Source: JAGREO01 sp020446285
GTDB lineage: Bacteria; Pseudomonadota; Alphaproteobacteria; Geminicoccales; Geminicoccaceae
Reading direction: 5' to 3'
Assembly (NCBI GenBank): GCA_041398005.1
Contig: JAWKVP010000006.1
Span: forward strand, 62,001-126,000
Length of the DNA stretch: 64,000 nucleotides
In this document: positions 8,566 through 16,569 of the stretch, piece after piece
Numbering within the stretch: the first letter of the stretch is position 1
Layout: every line of letters starts with the position of its first letter
Notes under the pieces: model-generated
Databases searched by the model: none
What the model saw: only the letters and a program-made list of their open reading frames with translations
Told to the model about the DNA's origin: nothing
Position numbers and translations under genes: made by a program

Positions 8566-11172
8566 TCAGGCGCGGCCCCAGCGCTGGAACGCATGTCCGG
8601 CGCCGATCATGGCAAGGCCGAGACCCATGAAGCTCGCCGCTCGCAGGACTCCTTCCAGCTGGTCCAGGTCGAGGAGGAAGACCTTGAGGATGGCAAGCAC
8701 GAGGACGGCAAGACCGGCACGACGCAGGGCGAGCGAGCCGAAATGCAGGCCACCCGTCAACAGCCCGGCGGCGGCAAGGACGAGTGCGAGCGAATGCGCA
8801 TAGTGCTCACCGGCACTCATCGGCCCCGCGATGGGCGAGCCCGTGAACGCATGGCGGATCGACCAGAATCCCCATAGCCCCGCCTCGATCAGCGCCGCCA
8901 GACCGAAAGCACGGGCAAGCCCCGGCGGCTGCGAACGCAGGGCGAAAAGGGTCAGGACCAGCGCGGGCAACGCATAGGCCGGCAAAAGCGCATTCAGCAA
9001 TGGCCAGACGCCCACGGGCTCACGCGTCAGGCCGGGATTGAGCGGAAGGGCAAGTGCCATCGCCAACCCTCCGGCAAGCGCGATCAGGCACCATGCCACC
9101 CCACCCCCGAGACCGGCAAGGCCATGACGGCGCATGATGCCAAAGGCGAGCATGAGCCACGCGACGATCTGGATGCCGAACTCGACGAGATGGCCGCCAC
9201 CGGCGATATCGGCCATCTGCCGGGCGAGATAGGCGATGGCGAGCAAGCCCAGCAGCAGGGCCGCGCCCTCGAAGGCGATGCGCACGCGACGGACCGGACC
9301 ACCGCGCCCGCCGAGACGCCATGCGGCGACGAGAGCAAGGACCGCCGGCAGCACCAGACCGCTCGCGATCGCCCCGAGCGACGGTACTTTGGCGGCGGTG
9401 AACAGAATGTCGCCAATGCCCATCGTCTGCGGCGAGATGACCGCCAGCCCCGTCGCGGCGGTGGTGAGCCATGGCGCGAGCAGGAGCGCCGTCCGCATGC
9501 GGAAGCGTTGCCAGACGAGAATGAGGGCCAGTGCCTCGGTGACAAGAAAGGTGACGAGCCATCCGTGTTCGAGCGTCATCACGGCACCGAGCGCGAGAGC
9601 AGCCGCGATACCGGCGGTCGCTGCGGCAAGGGCACCCCTGTAGCGCGCGCCGAGACGGCTGGCAAAGGTGGCGAGCACGAGGCCGAAAAGCGCGATGCCG
9701 GCCGCGACCGAAGCCCAGCCGATTTCACTTCGGCCGAGATCGGCAAGACGCAGCCAGGCGACCGCGAGAATCGCCACCGGCATGAAGATCGCAACCATGG
9801 TCATCAGCCCGGGCGAGGCGGCACCATGGATGAACAGACCGCCGCAGACAGCGGCGATGCCGGCAAGGATCAGGCACCAGCGAAGATAGCCGTCGATATC
9901 TGCCGGGCGCAGGATCGCCTGCTCGAAATTCCATGAGTCGGGCGCGGGCACGATCCTGCCATCGGCCATCCAGACCGCCTGACCGGGATCGAGGATCGCG
10001 AGCGCCAGCGGTATGGCGGCAAGCGGCAGAAGCGGTGCGATCGAGCGATAGCCGCGAAACCGGGCGATAGCAATCGAGAGCGCGCCCATCGCGGCAAACC
10101 AGGTGAACGAACTCCCCGCACCACCGTCGAAGGGATCCAGCACCAGCCACAGCGGAACGAGAGCAACACCCAGCAGCAGGCGTGGCCGACGCCAGTGATC
10201 ATCCGTGACGCGCAGTCCCTCCCGGGCGAGCGGCAACGCATGACCGAGACATGCCGTGGCCAGAAGAAAAGATGCGATCGTCGCGGTCGCGGGCGGAGGC
10301 GTCCGCATGACGAGCCAGAAGGCAACCCAGATCGCCAGCGCCGGAACCGCCGTGACGAACAGGCTCTTCCAGCGCATCCAGTGAAGGACTCCGAATGCGC
10401 TCGCGAGGATCAGGGCCAGATAGAGGAAGAGACCGGGCGCCGATGCGTCGCCCGTGCGAACCAGAAGCGGCACGGCCATGCCACCGGCGAGCCCGATGAG
10501 TGCGAGAAAGAGACCGTGCAGGAATGACAGCAGGAAGGAAAGGACGCAGAGTGCGGCGAGAAACGCGAAGGCCATGAGCGGTGGCAGGAAGCCATAGAGC
10601 GCATACGCCGCCCAGACCGTGGCAAAGAGCGTCGCCATGCCGGCGGCGGTGAGCGCCGGCGGAACGAAGTCGCGACCGCTGGCGACGGCTTCGCTCGTGT
10701 CGGGCCTTCGCCTGAGCCATTCACCGGCAACGGCCAGCGCAGCACCCGCCACGAGGGCCAGCAACAGGCGCGCACCGGGTCCGAACAGGCCGTGATCGGC
10801 GGCGATCCTGACGAGAAACATGCCGCCGAGCGCGAATGTCGCCGCACCCAGCCAGACCAGCCAGCGCCGCGCAAACCGTTCCTCGAATCCGCTGGAGACC
10901 TGCGCACCATCACCCCGCGGCCGTTCTTGGGGCTCACGCCCGGGCGCCACATTGGTGGTGGCAGTGACGGGCTTGCTCACCGTCGGCGATGTCCGTTCCC
11001 GCTGCCATGGCCCCCTCGCCGCTTCGGCCCGGCTTCCGGACTCCGCTTCCTCAACGGCCGTCCTGGCCGACGAGGGCGGTTCGAGCCTTGCAATGCGCGC
11101 TTCCAGTCGCGCCAGCCGGCGGTGAAGCATGAAGGCGACGATACCGGCAATGACCGCAGGAAGCAGATCCAA
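8566..11172 (-). CDS. DUF2339 polytopic membrane protein
   Basis: An 868-residue integral membrane protein. The N terminus (MDLLPAVIAGIVAFMLHRRL) is one membrane segment followed by a short coiled-coil, then a polar proline/threonine linker (about 35-95), and then more than twenty hydrophobic helices to the end. This architecture, plus motifs such as RWLVWLGAATFALGGMFLVR right after the linker, matches DUF2339, a family of very hydrophobic proteins of unknown function sometimes described as cell-wall or surface related. It is a single gene, convergent with the hypothetical gene on its left. Confidence 0.82.
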   Translation of the reverse strand: MDLLPAVIAGIVAFMLHRRLARLEARIARLEPPSSARTAVEEAESGSRAEAARGPWQRERTSPTVSKPVTATTNVAPGREPQERPRGDGAQVSSGFEERFARRWLVWLGAATFALGGMFLVRIAADHGLFGPGARLLLALVAGAALAVAGEWLRRRPDTSEAVASGRDFVPPALTAAGMATLFATVWAAYALYGFLPPLMAFAFLAALCVLSFLLSFLHGLFLALIGLAGGMAVPLLVRTGDASAPGLFLYLALILASAFGVLHWMRWKSLFVTAVPALAIWVAFWLVMRTPPPATATIASFLLATACLGHALPLAREGLRVTDDHWRRPRLLLGVALVPLWLVLDPFDGGAGSSFTWFAAMGALSIAIARFRGYRSIAPLLPLAAIPLALAILDPGQAVWMADGRIVPAPDSWNFEQAILRPADIDGYLRWCLILAGIAAVCGGLFIHGAASPGLMTMVAIFMPVAILAVAWLRLADLGRSEIGWASVAAGIALFGLVLATFASRLGARYRGALAAATAGIAAALALGAVMTLEHGWLVTFLVTEALALILVWQRFRMRTALLLAPWLTTAATGLAVISPQTMGIGDILFTAAKVPSLGAIASGLVLPAVLALVAAWRLGGRGGPVRRVRIAFEGAALLLGLLAIAYLARQMADIAGGGHLVEFGIQIVAWLMLAFGIMRRHGLAGLGGGVAWCLIALAGGLAMALALPLNPGLTREPVGVWPLLNALLPAYALPALVLTLFALRSQPPGLARAFGLAALIEAGLWGFWSIRHAFTGSPIAGPMSAGEHYAHSLALVLAAAGLLTGGLHFGSLALRRAGLAVLVLAILKVFLLDLDQLEGVLRAASFMGLGLAMIGAGHAFQRWGRA

Positions 11173-11250
11173 GAAAGAACTCTCCAGCTATACTGACCTG
11201 AAGAAATTCTACCCTTGATTTAAAAGCCTGCCCAGCCCCGTCGAAACCGC

Positions 11251-11274
11251 ATCTGTCTGGATCGATACACTAGA
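11251..11274 (-). repeat. Second copy of the short stop-codon-linked repeat
   Basis: Read on the minus strand, the sequence from the ferredoxin stop codon onward (TAGTGTATCGATCCAGAC and a few more bases) matches the segment starting at the SRPBCC stop at 4760 with two mismatches over 22 bases. Similarity ends after that, and here no second palindrome arm is present, so this may be a truncated copy. Confidence 0.4.
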
Positions 11275-11584
11275 AATCGGGGGCGAGTGTGATCCTGATG
11301 CCGTCGAGTTCGTCGCTGAGCTTGATCTGGCAGGAGAGACGGGAATTGTCCTGCACCTCGAAGGCTTCGTCGAGCATCAGTTCCTCGTCGGCATCGGGCT
11401 TGTCGAGCTTGTCGAGCCAGGGTTGATCGACATAGACATGACAGGTGGCGCAGGCGCAGCAACCGCCACAGGCGGCCTCGATCGGCAGGCTGGCCTCGCG
11501 GACCACCTCCATGACGGACCAGCCCACGGTCCCCTCGATCTCATGTTCCGCACCTTCGCGGTCGATGACGACAATCTTGGCCAT
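11270..11584 (-). CDS. [2Fe-2S] ferredoxin, adrenodoxin/FdII type
   Basis: A 104-residue soluble electron carrier. The cluster ligands follow the vertebrate/ISC-type spacing C-x5-C-x2-C in AACGGCCACATCHVYV (about residues 39-54), with the fourth cysteine at NSRLSCQIKL near residue 85. The acidic loop DKLDKPDADEELMLDEA is the usual partner-binding patch for reductases, cytochromes P450 and Fe-S assembly. It lies 2 bp after the ferredoxin-NADP reductase gene, which makes the two a likely redox pair. No isc or suf gene is nearby. Confidence 0.93.
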   Translation of the reverse strand: MAKIVVIDREGAEHEIEGTVGWSVMEVVREASLPIEAACGGCCACATCHVYVDQPWLDKLDKPDADEELMLDEAFEVQDNSRLSCQIKLSDELDGIRITLAPDF

Positions 11585-11586
11585 AC

Positions 11587-12612
11587 TCAGGTGATACCCA
11601 GTTTCTGATGAAGTTCGGAGCTCGATGTCGAATAACGGAACACGAGCTTCTTGTCGGGTCGGCAGAGCGTGAACGCCTTCTGGCACATCAGGGCCGCCTC
11701 GTGGAAGCCCGAAAGTATGAGTTGCAGCTTGCCCGGATAGGTGCAGATGTCGCCGATCGCGAACAACCCCTCGCGGCTGGTCTCGAAGGTCTCGGCGGAC
11801 ACCTGCACATGATTCCGCTCGATATCGAGGCCCCATTCGGCGATCGGGCCGAGCTCCATCTTCAGACCGAAGAAAGCGAGCAGCCGGTCGATCGGCAGTT
11901 CCATCTCACCCTCGACGGTCCTGAGCGTCACTCCTTCGAGCTCACCCGCCTCGCCATGCAGCGCACCGATCTGGCCGATCACGAGGCTCATCCGCCCCGA
12001 AGCGACGAGTGCCCGCATCTTCTCGACCGAATCGGGCGCCGCGCGAAAATCGTCGCGGCGATGGACGAGAGTGATACCGCGTGCGATGGGCTCGAGATTG
12101 AGCGCCCAGTCGAGCGCCGAGTCGCCACCGCCGGCGATCAGCACCCGACGATCGCGGAAATCCTCCATGCGGCGAACGGAGTAGAACAGCGAACGTCCCT
12201 CGAATCCGTCGGCACCGGCGAGCGGTATGCGGCGCGGAACGAAGCTTCCCGATCCGGCGGCGATGACCACCGCCGGCGCCTCGAAGACCGTGCCGGTACT
12301 GGTCTCGAGCTGCCATTTCCCGTCGTCGAGCCGCGTCAGTCTCTCGACCTGCTGGTTCAGGTGGAAGACAGGCTCGAACGGCTCGGCCTGCTGCATCAGC
12401 CGGTCGACCAGCTCCTGTCCCGTACACATCGCGATCGCGGGAATGTCGTAGATCGGCTTCTCGGGATAGAGCTCCGCGCACTGGCCGCCGATCTTGTCGA
12501 GATTGTCGACCAGATGACATTCGAGACCGAGCGTGCCCGCCTCGAATACCGCGAACAGACCGACCGGACCGGCCCCGACGATGACCATATCGGTCCTGAT
12601 GACATCCGACAT
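11587..12612 (-). CDS. Ferredoxin-NADP reductase, thioredoxin-reductase-like type
   Basis: A 341-residue flavoprotein of the YumC-like FNR2 family that moves electrons between NADPH and ferredoxin. It has the FAD motif MVIVGAGPVGLFAVFEAGTLG near the N terminus, the ELYPEKPIYDIP segment typical of the family, an NADPH motif LIAGGGDSALDWALNL around residue 155 and the C-terminal FAD contact FAIGDICTYPGK. There is no CxxC active-site pair, which separates it from thioredoxin reductase. The start at 12612 follows a GAGGAG ribosome-binding site. Co-directional with the ferredoxin gene. Confidence 0.93.
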   Translation of the reverse strand: MSDVIRTDMVIVGAGPVGLFAVFEAGTLGLECHLVDNLDKIGGQCAELYPEKPIYDIPAIAMCTGQELVDRLMQQAEPFEPVFHLNQQVERLTRLDDGKWQLETSTGTVFEAPAVVIAAGSGSFVPRRIPLAGADGFEGRSLFYSVRRMEDFRDRRVLIAGGGDSALDWALNLEPIARGITLVHRRDDFRAAPDSVEKMRALVASGRMSLVIGQIGALHGEAGELEGVTLRTVEGEMELPIDRLLAFFGLKMELGPIAEWGLDIERNHVQVSAETFETSREGLFAIGDICTYPGKLQLILSGFHEAALMCQKAFTLCRPDKKLVFRYSTSSSELHQKLGIT

Positions 12613-12812
12613 CCGACCTGCTCCTCGTATCGCTTTTCTCGCGTCGAGGCTGCGTAGCATCGCTTGCGATCACTCACAAGAAGCGGTGTGTCACGCCCTC
12701 AGAGCGGATCCGCGGTTCCGTTCCCGGTTGATTCGTAATTGATCATCGTCAATTCTTGGCCTATATTCCTCGTCATTGCGGGAGATACTCCGGCTCCCGT
12801 CAGCTCAGGGAC

Positions 12813-12845
12813 AAAAAAAGACCCACGAACCGAAGTTCGCGGGTC
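12813..12845 (-). terminator. Rho-independent terminator with TTCG tetraloop
   Basis: Minus-strand hairpin GACCCGCGAAC / GTTCGTGGGTC around TTCG, followed by a run of seven Ts. It ends leftward transcription about 200 bp before the ferredoxin reductase start, so it insulates that gene from upstream reading. Confidence 0.85.
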
Positions 12846-12885
12846 GTCGAGTGGTTGCCCTCAGCTCAAAAAACAATACACGATC
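12813..12885 (-). ncRNA. Candidate small RNA 1 with intrinsic terminator
   Basis: On the minus strand a segment starting near 12866-12885 runs into a textbook intrinsic terminator. The stem pairs 12835-12845 with 12820-12830 (11 positions with one G-T pair), closed by a TTCG tetraloop and followed by seven Ts. A TAAAAT hexamer at 12890-12895 could be the -10 box. The body shares TGAGGGC and the terminator stem sequence with candidate 2 about 230 bp upstream. The 5' end is inferred; no open frame of note fits. Confidence 0.5.
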
Positions 12886-12899
12886 GGGGATTTTAAAAA

Positions 12900-12915
12900 A
12901 GTGAGTTTTGTCACA
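12900..12915. promoter_or_regulatory. CRP/FNR-family-like palindrome (site 1)
   Basis: AGTGA-N6-TCACA, very close to the CRP half-site arrangement TGTGA-N6-TCACA. It lies immediately upstream of the TAAAAT candidate -10 box of small RNA 1. The regulator is unknown. Confidence 0.4.
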
Positions 12916-13038
12916 AAAATAAGAAGAAGAACGCGTATCGGGTGACTCAGGCGGATGTGCAAGCCGCTGCAATCTTGGCATATGTCCGGATAATCCCCGC
13001 TATCGGGAACGTTTTCAGAAAACGGCATTCACCGGAGC

Positions 13039-13079
13039 AAAAAAAAGACCCACAAAGCGAAAAATATGCCTTGTGGGTC
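13039..13079 (-). terminator. Rho-independent terminator
   Basis: Nine-base-pair stem (GACCCACAA with TTGTGGGTC) around an AT-rich loop, followed on the minus strand by eight Ts. Confidence 0.85.
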
Positions 13080-13125
13080 CCAGCTGAGGTCAGCCCTCAT
13101 GCGGACAAGTTGCCGTCGTATGCCC
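13039..13125 (-). ncRNA. Candidate small RNA 2 with intrinsic terminator
   Basis: A minus-strand segment beginning somewhere around 13100-13125, containing TGAGGGC and a self-complementary CTGACCTCAG, then a terminator whose stem pairs 13071-13079 with 13047-13055 and is followed by eight Ts. The terminator stem GACCCACAA/TTGTGGGTC resembles that of candidate 1, suggesting tandem paralogues. A TATCTC hexamer at 13129-13134 is the best -10 candidate. The exact 5' end is not determinable by eye. Confidence 0.5.
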
Positions 13126-13134
13126 GGCGAGATA

Positions 13135-13150
13135 TGTGCGAAAAGTCACA
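13135..13150. promoter_or_regulatory. CRP/FNR-family-like palindrome (site 2)
   Basis: TGTGC-N6-TCACA on the plus strand, one mismatch from a perfect palindrome. On the minus strand it directly abuts a TATCTC hexamer, the same geometry as sites 1 and 3. Confidence 0.35.
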
Positions 13151-13262
13151 AAATTGCAGAAATACCCCAACCCGCACAAGGCACCTCCTGCCCGGCGTCG
13201 GAGACCGGCGCCGGCAGCGTTACCCAAGCGGGGGGACTATTCCGCAAGCTGCGGTTCGTTGC

Positions 13263-13278
13263 AGTGACGGATATCACA
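13263..13278. promoter_or_regulatory. CRP/FNR-family-like palindrome upstream of the nicX-like operon (site 3)
   Basis: AGTGA-N6-TCACA, followed without gap by TATACT (13279-13284), a plausible -10 box for the rightward operon starting at 13409. A wider inverted repeat TGCAGT/ACTGCA surrounds it. Position relative to the -10 box would favour repression rather than class I/II activation. Confidence 0.4.
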
Positions 13279-13408
13279 TATACTGCATTTTAGGAAAATC
13301 CCCGGAGCGCGCAGACAGTCGTCCGACGGCATCCCGACTATCGGCATTTCTTCAACACGCTGCTAGGCTTGCCCGGTAACGATCCCCACACGGGCAGGGA
13401 GCGGTCGC

Positions 13409-14455
13409 GTGCTCAACGATCGGATCGAACGATCCTGGATAGAGGCATTCCGCCAGACCTTTGCGCTTTGCGCCGTCAGGAAGGACGAACCTTCCGTTAT
13501 CCTGTGCGAAACCCAGTCGAGGCCCTTTGCGATCCATCTTGCCGAGCTTGCGCTGCTCGAAAGCGGGCTGCGCCCGGTCCGGATCACCCTTCCCACACCG
13601 CCCCCCGCCTCACCTGTGCCCATCCGCTCCACCGGCGCCAGCCGGGCACTGGGGGGTAATGCCGTGGCACTCGCGGCGTTGCGTGAAGCCGGCTTCGTCG
13701 TCGATCTCACGCTCGAAGGCATGTTGCATGCCCCGGAACTGCCCGCCATCCTCGAATCCGGCGCACGCCTGCTGATGGTCTCCAACGAGCATCCCGAGGC
13801 TCTCGCCCGCCTCGTGCCCGACCCGGCACTGATGCCGAAGGTCAAGGCCGCGGTGAAGCGCTGCCGCGCCGCCCGGCACATGCAGGTACGATCGGCCGCC
13901 GGCACTGATCTTGCCATCGACATGACGGGTGCGGTCACCGTCGGTGTATGGGGCTACTGCGACCGTCCCGGCACGGTGGCCCACTGGCCGGGCGGTGTCG
14001 TCGTCAGCTTTCCCCGGGCATCGACGGTCAATGGCGTTCTCGTGCTCGATGAAGGCGACATCAATCTCACATTCAAGCGCTACCTGCGCAGCCCCGTGAC
14101 GCTCACCATCGAGGACGACCATGTGACCGGCATCGCCGGCAGAGGCACCGAGGCGGAGCTGATGCGCCGCTATCTCGCCGCCTTCGGCGACCGCGAGGCC
14201 TATGCCGTGAGCCATGTGGGTTTCGGCATGAATCCGGCGGCGCGCTATGAGGCGCTCACCATGTATGACCAGCGCGAGACCAACGGCACGGAACTGCGGG
14301 CGGTCGCAGGCAACTTCCTCTTCTCCACCGGCGCCAACGAGTTCGCCGGCCGTTTCACCGAAGGTCATTTCGACATTCCGGTCATGAACTGCACCATCGA
14401 ACTCGATGGTGAGGCGGTGGTCGAGGAAGGCCGTCTCGCGGAGGAATTCGCATGA
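13409..14455 (+). CDS. NicX-like 2,5-dihydroxypyridine 5,6-dioxygenase family protein
   Basis: NicX enzymes use mononuclear Fe(II) to open the ring of 2,5-dihydroxypyridine, giving N-formylmaleamate. The 348-residue product matches family length and shows the expected metal ligands: His269 in SHVGFG, and His320 and Asp322 in EGHFDIPVMNC. Other family-like segments are DRPGTVAHWPGGVV, LVLDEGDINL and GNFLFSTGANE. The start is GTG at 13409 behind an AGGGAG site. It is first in a ten-gene rightward operon and overlaps the next gene by 4 bp. The true substrate may be a different N-heterocycle; an M29-type peptidase-like activity is the less likely alternative. Confidence 0.78.
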   Translation: MLNDRIERSWIEAFRQTFALCAVRKDEPSVILCETQSRPFAIHLAELALLESGLRPVRITLPTPPPASPVPIRSTGASRALGGNAVALAALREAGFVVDLTLEGMLHAPELPAILESGARLLMVSNEHPEALARLVPDPALMPKVKAAVKRCRAARHMQVRSAAGTDLAIDMTGAVTVGVWGYCDRPGTVAHWPGGVVVSFPRASTVNGVLVLDEGDINLTFKRYLRSPVTLTIEDDHVTGIAGRGTEAELMRRYLAAFGDREAYAVSHVGFGMNPAARYEALTMYDQRETNGTELRAVAGNFLFSTGANEFAGRFTEGHFDIPVMNCTIELDGEAVVEEGRLAEEFA

Positions 14456-15222
14456 GCTTCGTCGAGGAGGGCAAGGGACCGCCACTGGTCCTGCTGCACG
14501 GCATCGGCGGCAATGGCGAGAGCTTCCGTCCGCAGATCGAGGCATTCTCCGACCGTTTCCGCTGCCTTGCCTGGAACATGCCGGGCTATGCCGGACGGCC
14601 GCTCGCCGGGCCGCTTTCCTTTCCGGGCCTTGCGCGGACACTGCTTTCGGATCTGGCGGATGCCGGCGTGGGCGAGGCCCATCTGCTCGGCCATTCCATC
14701 GGCGGCATGATCGCCCAGGAGATTGCCGCCACACATCCCGAAGCCGTCCGCTCGATGATCCTCGCGGCGACCAGTCCGGCTTTCGGCGGCCGCGACCCGT
14801 CCTTTCGCGAGCGGTTCCTCGCCGAGCGCCTCGCTCCGCTCGATGCAGGCATCACCATGCACGATCTCGCGAGTGCACTTCTGACCACGCTCGTGAGCAC
14901 CCATGCCGATCCCGAAGGGGTGCGCCATGCCCTCGCCGCCATGCGCGCGGTACCCGAGGCCACCTACCGCGCCGTGCTCGACTGCCTCCTCACCTTCGAC
15001 CGGCGCGACGCGCTCGCCATATGCAGGACACCCGCCTTTCTGATCGCCGGCGAGGCCGACCGCACCGCCCCCGCAACGATGATGGAGAAAATGGCGAACC
15101 GCATCGAAGGCGCGCAGTTCGCCGTGGTCCGCCGCGCCGGGCATCTCCTTCATCTCGAACAACCCCGCGCGTTCAATGCCCTCGCCGGTGCCTTTCTCGA
15201 TGAACGGGAGCAGGATCCATGA
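14452..15222 (+). CDS. Alpha/beta hydrolase, probable N-formylmaleamate deformylase-like (NicD-like)
   Basis: A 256-residue alpha/beta-hydrolase with oxyanion motif LLHGIGGNGESF, nucleophile Ser82 in GHSIGGM, acid Asp in LIAGEADRTAP (about residue 203) and His in RRAGHLLHLEQP (about 231). In nicotinate catabolism the NicX product is deformylated by the alpha/beta-hydrolase NicD. The gene starts inside the stop of the NicX-like gene (ATGA), which is why I favour this role, but the sequence alone only proves a serine hydrolase. Confidence 0.75.
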   Translation: MSFVEEGKGPPLVLLHGIGGNGESFRPQIEAFSDRFRCLAWNMPGYAGRPLAGPLSFPGLARTLLSDLADAGVGEAHLLGHSIGGMIAQEIAATHPEAVRSMILAATSPAFGGRDPSFRERFLAERLAPLDAGITMHDLASALLTTLVSTHADPEGVRHALAAMRAVPEATYRAVLDCLLTFDRRDALAICRTPAFLIAGEADRTAPATMMEKMANRIEGAQFAVVRRAGHLLHLEQPRAFNALAGAFLDEREQDP

Positions 15223-16460
15223 ACAAGAAGCCCATCTTCGATCCCGCCGCCTTCGGCCTCGACGCCGATGCCGCCGCCATCATCGAGCGCGCCCGCGCCC
15301 TTTATCCGACCTTTTCCGAACGCGCCGCCGCCCATGATCGCGATGCCACCTTCCCCACCGGCAATTATCGCGACATGCACGAGGCCGGCCTGCTCGCCAT
15401 CTGCATACCGAAGGAACATGGCGGCCTCGGCGGCGACTATCGCACCTACATGATGGCCGGCGCCGAGATCGGCCGGGCCTGCGGGGCGACGGCACTCACC
15501 TGGAACATGCATGTCTGCTCGTGCCTGTGGACCGGCGCGCTCGCCGACGATCTCGACATGAGCACAGAAGACCGGGCTGCGCACGAAGCCCGCCGCGCCA
15601 TCCACTATGGCCGCATCGTCAATGACGGCGCGATCTTCGCCCAGCCCTTCTCCGAAGGCGGTGCCGCCGCCGCCGGTGCCGCTGCGTTCGGCACGCGGGC
15701 GAGGAAGGTGGATGGCGGCTTTGTCATCAATGGCCGGAAGATCTTCGCTTCGCTCTCCGGCCATGCCGATTATTACGGCGTGCTCTGCACTCTGGAACAG
15801 GCGGGCGAGGATCTTCGCCGCCGCGACACGCTCTACATGGCCATCCCCGCCGATGCGGACGGCGTCTCGGTCGAGGGTCCGTGGGATCCGCTCGGCATGC
15901 GCGGTACCGTATCACGCAACCTCGTCTTCAGGGATGTGTTCGTCCCCGACGAGGCGCAGCTCATGCCGCCCGGCACCTACTACCAGGCCGCCAACCGCTG
16001 GCCGCACATGTTCATGACGCTGACCCCCGCCTATATGGGGCTCGCCCAGGCTGCATACGATTTCACCATCGCCTATCTGCGCGGCGAGGTTGCGGGCACC
16101 CCGCCGGTCAGGCGGCGCATGTATCCGACCAAGCAGATTGCCGTCGCCGAGATGACTATCAGGCTCGAACAGACCAGGGCGCTCTGGGCGCAGGCGCTGA
16201 ACGATGCCGGGCCGGATCCGTCGAAGGAGCAGGTGATGCGTGCCTGGGCGACGCAATACACGGTCATGGAAAACGCCAACGATCTCGCCCGCCTCGCGAT
16301 TCGTACCTGCGGCGGCCAGTCCATGCTGAAGAACCTGCCGCTGGAACGTATCTACCGCGACAGCCGCTGCGGTTCCCTCATGCTCCCCTGGACAGCCGAA
16401 CTCTGCCTCGACCGGCTGGGCAAGGCAGCATTGTACGAGGCGGGGGAGACGGATGAGTGA
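15219..16460 (+). CDS. Acyl-CoA dehydrogenase-fold flavoprotein
   Basis: A 413-residue protein with the three-domain acyl-CoA dehydrogenase fold: helical N domain, beta domain (FAQPFSEGG, VDGGFVINGRKIFASLSGHAD) and C-terminal helical bundle ending RTCGGQSMLKNLPLERIYRDSRCGS. The fold includes both true dehydrogenases and FMN/FAD-dependent group D hydroxylases. The context, translationally coupled to NicX- and NicD-like genes, suggests oxidation or hydroxylation of an N-heterocyclic or carboxylated intermediate. No flavin reductase gene is adjacent. Reaction unassigned. Confidence 0.75.
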   Translation: MNKKPIFDPAAFGLDADAAAIIERARALYPTFSERAAAHDRDATFPTGNYRDMHEAGLLAICIPKEHGGLGGDYRTYMMAGAEIGRACGATALTWNMHVCSCLWTGALADDLDMSTEDRAAHEARRAIHYGRIVNDGAIFAQPFSEGGAAAAGAAAFGTRARKVDGGFVINGRKIFASLSGHADYYGVLCTLEQAGEDLRRRDTLYMAIPADADGVSVEGPWDPLGMRGTVSRNLVFRDVFVPDEAQLMPPGTYYQAANRWPHMFMTLTPAYMGLAQAAYDFTIAYLRGEVAGTPPVRRRMYPTKQIAVAEMTIRLEQTRALWAQALNDAGPDPSKEQVMRAWATQYTVMENANDLARLAIRTCGGQSMLKNLPLERIYRDSRCGSLMLPWTAELCLDRLGKAALYEAGETDE

Positions 16461-16483
16461 AACGCGGCGTCCGGTCCCCGCAC

Positions 16484-16550
16484 GGTACGGCTCGACCTTC
16501 ACGAACATAGGCTGTAGTCTTCACGACAAGCGGTTGTCATGAGCCGTACC
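16484..16550. promoter_or_regulatory. Wide inverted repeat upstream of the sugar-binding protein gene
   Basis: GGTACGGCTC (16484-16493) is exactly complementary to GAGCCGTACC (16541-16550), 47 bases apart, in the 109-bp gap between the flavoprotein and the binding-protein gene. It could be a regulator operator pair or an mRNA structure just before the binding-protein ribosome-binding site. Confidence 0.35.
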
Positions 16551-16569
16551 AACAGGGAGTGATACTGCA

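Larger units (their letters stand above)
12613..13408. other. 796-bp intergenic region with small-RNA and CRP-like signals
   Basis: No protein-coding frame here is convincing. The stretch is AT-richer than its surroundings. It contains two leftward intrinsic terminators (12813-12845 and 13039-13079), each preceded by a similar transcribed-looking segment, and three WGTGA-N6-TCACA-like palindromes (12900-12915, 13135-13150, 13263-13278). The right end carries the promoter region of the rightward nicX-like operon, and the left end the promoter region of the ferredoxin reductase. Confidence 0.6.
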
